Below, in pieces: positions 52,833 to 57,916 of a DNA stretch of 57,916 nt. The notes under the pieces are model-generated. The model ran no database searches, had not been told where the DNA came from, and saw only the letters and a program-made list of their open reading frames with translations. The DNA lies in NCBI GenBank assembly GCA_945827465.1, contig CALZOH010000001.1:1-57916 (forward strand). The letters are read 5' to 3'. The translations under genes and the position numbers were made by a program. This DNA comes from an uncultured Prevotellaceae bacterium. Its GTDB lineage: Bacteria; Bacteroidota; Bacteroidia; Bacteroidales; Bacteroidaceae. Numbering within the stretch: position 1 is the stretch's first letter; each line of letters begins with the position of its first letter.

Positions 52833-53549
52833 TCATAGAAACAACCGATATTTTATCAGTATCCACAGCGCTAACAGTCCGTCCTTAAAACGGATTTTCT
52901 TCCCTTCTTCCATCGACCGAGGCGTGTATCGAATCGGTATCTCTTCAATGCGGATGTGTTTCCGCCCCAAACGCGCCGTCACTTCCGGACAAAACTCAAA
53001 ACCTTTACACCGCAAAGGCATTGATTTCAACAAATTCGCATCAATCATTTTATAACAAGTAGCCTCATCCGTAATATGCTGACGATAGAGCATATTGGCC
53101 GTTATGGACAGAATGCGTACTCCGTAATAAAACATCGGATAAAGGCTCTTGTCACGCCTTCCTCCGCCCAAATACCTTGATCCGTAAAGGGCCGGCATCC
53201 TTTTTTCCATCACACATTTCAACATCGTGGCCAAATCACTCGGGTCATACTCGTTATCGCCATCTTGCACAACGGCATATTGTCCGTTTACATAAGGAAG
53301 AGCCGTACGGATAGCCGCACCCTTCCCTTGGTTGACACGATGGGTCAACAACGTGCAACTCCCCGGTGGATTCTCTCTTTGGAATTGCTGCATCAGTTCT
53401 CCCGTAAGGTCCGTTGAACCGTCGTTGACCAATATATATTCTACTTCCACTCCTTCGGGCCATTCCACTTTGCGCAGACGCGAAAGAATATCCTGCAAAT
53501 GAGCACCTTCATTGAAAGCGGGTATAATGATGGTCAGCAAAGGATTCAT
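52833..53549 (-). CDS. family 2 glycosyltransferase (DPM1-like)
   Basis: A 238-residue cytoplasmic GT-A glycosyltransferase of the dolichol-phosphate-mannose synthase group: LTIIIPAFNEGAHLQDIL, EYILVNDGSTDLTGELM, QGKGAAIRTALPYVNGQYAVVQDGDNEYDP (donor site with the DxD-like DGD). No membrane helices are visible at the C-terminus, so it is the short soluble form. Such enzymes load a sugar onto undecaprenyl phosphate, which GT-C enzymes in the membrane then use. A GT-C-like protein is encoded two genes upstream, which fits. It starts 8 bp after the acyltransferase gene. Confidence 0.9.
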   Translation of the reverse strand: MNPLLTIIIPAFNEGAHLQDILSRLRKVEWPEGVEVEYILVNDGSTDLTGELMQQFQRENPPGSCTLLTHRVNQGKGAAIRTALPYVNGQYAVVQDGDNEYDPSDLATMLKCVMEKRMPALYGSRYLGGGRRDKSLYPMFYYGVRILSITANMLYRQHITDEATCYKMIDANLLKSMPLRCKGFEFCPEVTARLGRKHIRIEEIPIRYTPRSMEEGKKIRFKDGLLALWILIKYRLFL

Positions 53550-53557
53550 ACGCAGAT

Positions 53558-54478
53558 TTATTGAAGGATATGATTTTTACCAAATAGTAACTGAGAAACA
53601 TGAAGTCGGTCAAGCACGTACGCTACCATCAAACTACCCAAAACTCCTACAACGGCACCCAATATGGCAAATGTAAGCCTTGACGAGTCCCAACTGAGGA
53701 AAGGGATCAATGGTTTTACCATCAAAGTGAACACTGGCGAAAAGAGATAGATGACCAATGTATTCCGACCGACATATAGCGGAATCCGCAGCCAACGCTC
53801 CGGCAGGCGACAAGCAATGGCACTACAGATACAGATTGCAAGCCACGTCAGGATCGGAGCTAACAACAAATGGGGTTGTGGTAAAAACAATATCACCATT
53901 AAAGGAAGCAGTGCCCACCACGAAGGTCGAAACATTTTTTCTATTATTACGCCGCCTTGACGCAGTGCCAGTCCAGCTACAAAAAAGATGGCTTTGTCAA
54001 ATACCATCAAATCTTTCAACAGGTACACCGCAGCAACGAGCAGGCACAGTCGGCCGGTCAGACTTTCCACAAAGTGGGACTTGAAAATGATGACACTTAA
54101 AAGTTGGCAAATAATGAGCATCTGCAAATACCAATAAGGTCCTAACGGACGAATAAAGACATATTTCGCCCAGGCAGCAACCGTTAAGTGGTCGATATGC
54201 TCTTGGATGGGCAGTTGTGTGCATCCTATTACGTAAGCTGTCTCTATCAGCAGGTAGGGAACGGCCAGCCACACCACTCTTTTCATACAATCATTCCAGG
54301 GTCGGTCGGTATGACAGAAGTATCCCGAGAAGAGCAGGAACGTGGGCATGGCTATTTTATTGAAAGCAACGCTCTTAGCTTCCGGATATAGCTCCGTAAA
54401 CCAAGCAAGATGAAAGACGATGACCAACACAATCATCACTGCTTTCACAAAATCGACTTCTGCGTTCCGTTGCGTCAT
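53558..54478 (-). CDS. acyltransferase 3 family membrane protein
   Basis: A 306-residue multi-pass protein with about ten helices. The first helix has the family arginine/histidine region (VDFVKAVMIVLVIVFHLAWF, His in the acyl-transfer site), then KIAMPTFLLFSGYF. Acyltransferase 3 proteins O-acetylate or otherwise acylate surface polysaccharides and lipids using acyl donors across the inner membrane. It overlaps the GT-C-like gene by four bases and is followed by the GT2 gene at 8 bp, so all three are translated together. The acceptor is likely the glycan or lipid made by these neighbours; this is inference. Confidence 0.88.
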   Translation of the reverse strand: MTQRNAEVDFVKAVMIVLVIVFHLAWFTELYPEAKSVAFNKIAMPTFLLFSGYFCHTDRPWNDCMKRVVWLAVPYLLIETAYVIGCTQLPIQEHIDHLTVAAWAKYVFIRPLGPYWYLQMLIICQLLSVIIFKSHFVESLTGRLCLLVAAVYLLKDLMVFDKAIFFVAGLALRQGGVIIEKMFRPSWWALLPLMVILFLPQPHLLLAPILTWLAICICSAIACRLPERWLRIPLYVGRNTLVIYLFSPVFTLMVKPLIPFLSWDSSRLTFAILGAVVGVLGSLMVAYVLDRLHVSQLLFGKNHILQ

Positions 54479-55878
54479 ACCTCCGTCCGACGAAAATTGA
54501 TATGAGAGTCAAGTTGGTGGAATAACTGTCCCACAATGCCATTCGATACGATGTAGTACCACGCAATAGGAACGTAGCAGAACAAGAATCGTTTGGCTGA
54601 GAAGTTCATCACATGATCAAGAGTATCCCATATATAATTAATATGGTATAGCAGCACGAAATAAAGCACAAACGCCAGCAAGAGAGCCCCTGCCACGTAA
54701 AGAGTAGCCTTTCCTTTCTTGAACAGGATGAAGTTCAGCACCACTACCAAGAGGAACAGATGGAATGTCCACCCATAGTACGTTGACGTAATCGACAGAA
54801 ACCAGGCCCCACTACACATATCTCCGAATTTAACGGCATCCCAGAATGGACGGGTGATCAAGATGCTCTCCGAAGTAAGCCCTTCCACTTGTGCATAAAC
54901 CTGAAACAACAATGTCGGAAGCAGTGCCGCAAGAGGCAAGAGCAACAACTTCCACTCAATACCCTTTCGGCCCAATTGGCGGAACTGCCCATAACCACGC
55001 AGGGCGACCAAAACAAGCGCTGTTGCCACAAATATAATGCCTTCGGCCCTCATCCAACAGTTGGCGGCAAGCAACAAACAACCCAACATCAATTGTTCAA
55101 ACCGATGCGACGGATACCACTGACAGACATAAAGCAATCCGGCCGACGCCAAACAGGCATGTACCACATTAGTATTGGATAACGAACTGAACGAAAGCAT
55201 CTCCGGCGTCATCAACATGCCCAACACGCCGACGATAGATGCCGTTGCACAAGTTACACGACGCATCAATCCGTAGAACCCCAGCATAAAACCGGCAAAA
55301 AACAATGCAGGCACCAATTTGGAAGTAGCTGCTCCCAAAATATAGACGTAAGCATACGAGAGTTGAAGCATCGGCATGTAACTGATGTAACTGCCGGCCT
55401 GATGGATCTGGGGCATATAGTCGCCATCGAAGATGCTCATGCCACGGTAGGTATGTTCTTGGGCGGCAATAAAGCCGATGGTGTCAAATCCGGCCAAACT
55501 ATCCCGGTCATATACGGGGAAATACACTGTTTTCAGAAAATTGGAGGCTTCGGCATAAATCACCAAAGCCAACAACAATAACCAAAGCAGGTTGTTCAGA
55601 TTCAGCGTGAAGTGGAAACGATATTCTTTCAAGCTACGTTGCAGTTGATGGCGACACACCCAACCGCCTGCTACCGTCATCAGCACATTGAGCGAGAGCA
55701 ACAACACCGGCGTAAGCCTTAAACCCATCCAATCGGCCAGCCACATCAAGAGGGTGGTGACAAACAATCCAATGGGAAAGGCAAAACCAACTGTTTCCAT
55801 CCACGAAGCATCGCGATAGACAGCCCGAATGAGCAACCATCCGGAAATATAAAGCAGTATGATTCCTATTGTAAGCAT
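54475..55878 (-). CDS. polytopic membrane protein, putative GT-C glycosyltransferase
   Basis: A 467-residue protein with roughly twelve hydrophobic segments. A large extracytoplasmic loop after the fourth helix contains VYDRDSLAGFD, placed like the acidic motif of GT-C glycosyltransferases (ArnT, Pmt, AglB-like enzymes), and LSFSSLSNTNVVHACLASAGLLYVCQWY resembles a mid-protein GT-C region. Coupled to an acyltransferase and a DPM-like GT2, it could transfer the polyprenyl-linked sugar made by the GT2 onto lipid A or a glycan. Family assignment is tentative; it could be an uncharacterised Bacteroidales membrane protein. Confidence 0.65.
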   Translation of the reverse strand: MLTIGIILLYISGWLLIRAVYRDASWMETVGFAFPIGLFVTTLLMWLADWMGLRLTPVLLLSLNVLMTVAGGWVCRHQLQRSLKEYRFHFTLNLNNLLWLLLLALVIYAEASNFLKTVYFPVYDRDSLAGFDTIGFIAAQEHTYRGMSIFDGDYMPQIHQAGSYISYMPMLQLSYAYVYILGAATSKLVPALFFAGFMLGFYGLMRRVTCATASIVGVLGMLMTPEMLSFSSLSNTNVVHACLASAGLLYVCQWYPSHRFEQLMLGCLLLAANCWMRAEGIIFVATALVLVALRGYGQFRQLGRKGIEWKLLLLPLAALLPTLLFQVYAQVEGLTSESILITRPFWDAVKFGDMCSGAWFLSITSTYYGWTFHLFLLVVVLNFILFKKGKATLYVAGALLLAFVLYFVLLYHINYIWDTLDHVMNFSAKRFLFCYVPIAWYYIVSNGIVGQLFHQLDSHINFRRTEV

Positions 55879-55890
55879 CTTTGTATGAGT

Positions 55891-56445
55891 TTATAGCGGA
55901 GTCATGAGCAGGCTGTCGGTAGGCAGTGCTCCATTATAAAAGTCATCTTCGGTCTGATAAGGCAGCATGTCACGGTTATGACCGTTTACGATGCAGATGT
56001 GAGTCAACTTTTTGCTCCAAGAAGTCACTCCCAACTCACTTTCAACCACTACCCGGCGCGGATAAAGGAATCTGACGGCTATCAACTTCTCATGTAAGCG
56101 CCCATTAAAGATACTTTTTTCCTTATCAGGCGGTGGTGTGGTGAAATCAGCCATTGTGGGATAGTAAATTACCGCATTGGTAGGCGTTGTGTTGCGTATA
56201 AAAATCAGATAGCCCAAATCTGCGCCCAACTTCGACGTTAGCCGGCCTTCCAAAGGTACATGCAATTTGGGAGAAATTACTTTCAGGTTTTTGACCACAT
56301 ATTTTTCCCACGTCCAATTATATGCGTCTGAAGTCTTTTCTATCGCCACCAGCACAACCAGGGCAACCGCCACAGCACCAAGATTCCCTAACAACAGGCG
56401 AACCCATCGGGGCATACTTTTAAAAGTCGTATTACTGAATATCAT
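55891..56445 (-). CDS. small membrane-anchored protein, unknown function
   Basis: A 184-residue protein with a single membrane segment near residues 14-34 (LLLGNLGAVAVALVVLVAIE) and an extracytoplasmic domain of about 145 residues (LGYLIFIRNTTPTNAVIYYP, RFLYPRRVVVESELG). The mention-worthy pattern NTTPTNAVIYYPT followed by RFLYPR occurs in Bacteroidales proteins found beside GT-C-type genes, so it may belong to their apparatus. ATG 56445 is chosen since the longer frame crosses the -7 box at 56464-56471. It is 12 bp upstream of the GT-C-like gene and heads the operon. Confidence 0.7.
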   Translation of the reverse strand: MIFSNTTFKSMPRWVRLLLGNLGAVAVALVVLVAIEKTSDAYNWTWEKYVVKNLKVISPKLHVPLEGRLTSKLGADLGYLIFIRNTTPTNAVIYYPTMADFTTPPPDKEKSIFNGRLHEKLIAVRFLYPRRVVVESELGVTSWSKKLTHICIVNGHNRDMLPYQTEDDFYNGALPTDSLLMTPL

Positions 56446-56463
56446 CCGGTCACATTTTGTCTG

Positions 56464-56471
56464 CAAAAGTA
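56464..56471 (-). promoter_or_regulatory. -7 box of the envelope operon
   Basis: Minus-strand TACTTTTG, matching TAnnTTTG, 18 bp ahead of ATG 56445. No clear -33 TTG. It would start transcription of the 184-aa, GT-C-like, acyltransferase and GT2 genes and perhaps tamB-tamL. Confidence 0.5.
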
Positions 56472-56914
56472 AGGATAAAATGCGAGATGTTCGCACCTCG
56501 GTTCTGATAATGATTTTTAGACGCACGGCTCTTTCATTTAAGATAGCCTCCAACTTTCAAAGATGCTGTTATTTTGCGCAGTCACTGATCGATAGAAAGC
56601 ATGCATGGAAACTGGACTGCAATTTGCGGCAGGACAGGATAAGGCGTAAGTCTGAAAATCGGCGCGCAATCTCGATACAATCCAAAGAACAGTCTACTCC
56701 GTTTTCTCAATCTGGAAACGATTGCGTAAAAAGAGAGCAGACAGAAGAAAAGGCATGGCTGAGCTTATGAGAAGAGCCGTGCTCTTTCAATCATTGTCCC
56801 TAAAACGGGGAAAATACTACTTTTCAATGTAGCATTTCCTTCGGAAAGTACCTCCCATGATTCCTGTTGGAAATCAGGACTACTTCGACTTACCTTTCTG
56901 TTAAGTCCCGGTCC
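56472..56914. other. gene-free stretch
   Basis: About 440 bases without a supported gene. Two short perfect hairpins are visible: AAGAGC-CGT-GCTCTT near 56772-56786 and TTTCC-TTC-GGAAA at 56835-56847. Neither has a U tract clearly placed to end the DUF6261 message. No repeat of the 27-kb family and no RNA gene is recognised. Confidence 0.5.
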
Positions 56915-57853
56915 TTAGGGCGAGGGTATCGTCCCGGTTGTTATCTCCTTGTGTGAATGGATGTCGACGATGGGCGCTCTGGAATCATTCGGCGGGTTGA
57001 TATTCGTTTTCGAGTCATCTGTTGTTGGCAGTGTTGTGCCAATTGTATTGCCGGGAGGTGCTACCGCCCGTTTTGGGGTGGATTGCTCGACGGCTTGTTC
57101 CGATGGTGATTCATCAATCGGAATGGTGGGAACATCTTGGTTTGTTTTCGATCTCTTTCTGCGGTGGAGTGCATGTATCTTGATGCGCTTAATATCGGCA
57201 TTGCAGGCTTTTATAATTTTTGCCAATGCTTCGTCTTCTGTCATGTAATATAGGTTGTTGACAGCCTCTACCATTTCCTGGTATGCGGCGTCTGTTTCAT
57301 CGCGCACATCCTTCAAGGGACCTTCTTTCTGTGAGTTTTCTTTGCATCGCTCGTTCAGCGCATCGGAGAAGGCCGTATGGGCCAGGATGAATTCATTCAA
57401 GAAATCTTCGGCACCGATGTTCCTTATCTTCTGCAGATTCTCCGGTTCCGTAAAATCTGAAATCAGACTGCGATAGGTACCCATCAACGTGTCCATCTGC
57501 ATTCTGGTGGGAACGATTTTATAAAGTCTGATATAGCGTTTCAGACTGACGGCATCTTCATAATGCTTGCTCCTGGCATTCCGGCTCCAGGCGTTGATGG
57601 TGTCAACGAGCGACCGGAAGTAATCGTTCATCGTATCCCGATGTTCTGCCATGACCTGCGTCCAGGTGGATGACTTGAACTGCATCAATTTCTCTTCCTC
57701 CTTGCGAATGGCATCAAGCAGAGCTGCCTTTGCCCGCAGAAACTTTTCGTGGGAGGTTTCGTAATCATTTAATACGCCGTAGAAGCGATTCATTAACTCA
57801 AAGTGAGTTGACTTCCTCAATCTATAGAGAGGTAACAAACTAATTTTCAACAT
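56915..57853 (-). CDS. DUF6261-family protein
   Basis: A 312-residue protein of the Bacteroidetes DUF6261 type: an all-helical body of about 230 residues (LPLYRLRKSTHFELMNRFYGVLN at the start, AALLDAIRKEEEKLMQFKSS, YMTEDEALAKIIKACNADIKRIK) with many charged residues, followed by a basic stretch (HRRKRSKT) and a disordered proline- and threonine-rich tail of about 75 residues. No signal peptide or membrane segment. Function unknown; members of this family are often near repeats or mobile DNA. It stands alone on this side of the window, whose right end is 63 bp upstream. Confidence 0.8.
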   Translation of the reverse strand: MLKISLLPLYRLRKSTHFELMNRFYGVLNDYETSHEKFLRAKAALLDAIRKEEEKLMQFKSSTWTQVMAEHRDTMNDYFRSLVDTINAWSRNARSKHYEDAVSLKRYIRLYKIVPTRMQMDTLMGTYRSLISDFTEPENLQKIRNIGAEDFLNEFILAHTAFSDALNERCKENSQKEGPLKDVRDETDAAYQEMVEAVNNLYYMTEDEALAKIIKACNADIKRIKIHALHRRKRSKTNQDVPTIPIDESPSEQAVEQSTPKRAVAPPGNTIGTTLPTTDDSKTNINPPNDSRAPIVDIHSHKEITTGTIPSP

Positions 57854-57916
57854 AACTGTTCTATATTTCCTCTATAAATCCCAATTTCCACACAGGCTCA
57901 AATCAGTCAAGGGGCG

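Noticed and set aside
1..57916. tRNA, rRNA, riboswitch, replication origin
   Set aside because: I saw no clover-leaf, ribosomal, riboswitch aptamer or DnaA-box cluster pattern that I could support on either strand.
57905..57916. Start of another palindromic element at the right edge
   Set aside because: The last bases AAGGGGCG resemble its first bases, but too little sequence is left to tell it from chance.

Overview
The window reads as a chromosome segment of a Gram-negative member of the Bacteroidales, most likely a Prevotella-like genus. Evidence: many starts are preceded by the Bacteroidetes -7 box TAnnTTTG, in two cases with TTG exactly 20 bp upstream; secreted lipoproteins and glycoside hydrolases (GH32, GH43, GH2, GH92, GH78) are abundant; a TamB gene is paired with a lipoprotein form of TamA (TamL type); PurL is the long single-chain form; and an exported flavodoxin carries a short YNLQGQK-type C-terminal tail of the kind common in Prevotella secreted proteins. 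No tRNA, rRNA, CRISPR array, transposase, integrase or phage gene was found. The window also contains no SusC/SusD pair despite its many carbohydrate-active genes.

Layout. 0.3-5.4 kb (+): murF, a two-gene ABC-2 type exporter and a secreted phosphodiester glycosidase form one tight unit. 5.4-11.7 kb (-): an OmpR-type response regulator and its kinase, then purL and a 54-residue rubredoxin that ends at a strong hairpin. 11.8-16.3 kb (+): a secreted GH32 fructan hydrolase with fructokinase, then two coupled exported flavodoxins. 16.5-18.0 kb (+): a GH43-CBM6 lipoprotein gene broken by two in-frame stops. 18.1-26.4 kb (-): GH2, a 316-residue unknown, an M18 aminopeptidase, a 725-residue and a 404-residue putative glycosidase, and a PAP2 phosphatase. 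By eye this region is more GC-rich than its surroundings. 26.5-27.3 kb (+): a DUF3298/RsiV-like lipoprotein.

27.3-28.3 kb is a gene-free kilobase built of repeats: composite elements bounded by the palindrome GGGCGTATCGCATACGCCC, an imperfect direct repeat, and three and a half tandem copies of a 43-bp unit. The same composite family lies at 5.4 kb, and pieces of its flanks lie at the left edge of the window.

28.3-33.0 kb (-): a GH92 lipoprotein and a large lipoprotein of no recognised family. 33.1-39.4 kb (-): an LtaS-like membrane transferase, an MsbA-like exporter, RNase HI and argS. 39.5-44.8 kb (-): GH78 rhamnosidase, an IspD/TarI cytidylyltransferase and an FkbM methyltransferase. 44.9-45.6 kb (+): a SIMPL-domain protein. 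45.6-56.5 kb (-): a small membrane protein, a GT-C-like membrane protein, an acyltransferase, a DPM-like glycosyltransferase, tamB and tamL, probably one envelope-assembly unit. 56.9-57.9 kb (-): a DUF6261 protein.

The main theme is glycan handling. Secreted enzymes cut fructans, mannosides, rhamnosides and unknown glycans at the surface, while inner-membrane enzymes and the TamB/TamL system build the envelope. The candidates most worth pursuing as undescribed biology are the unassigned secreted enzymes (404, 725, 765 and 316 residues), the M18-glycosidase-PAP2 operon, the exported flavodoxin pair and the composite repeat family.
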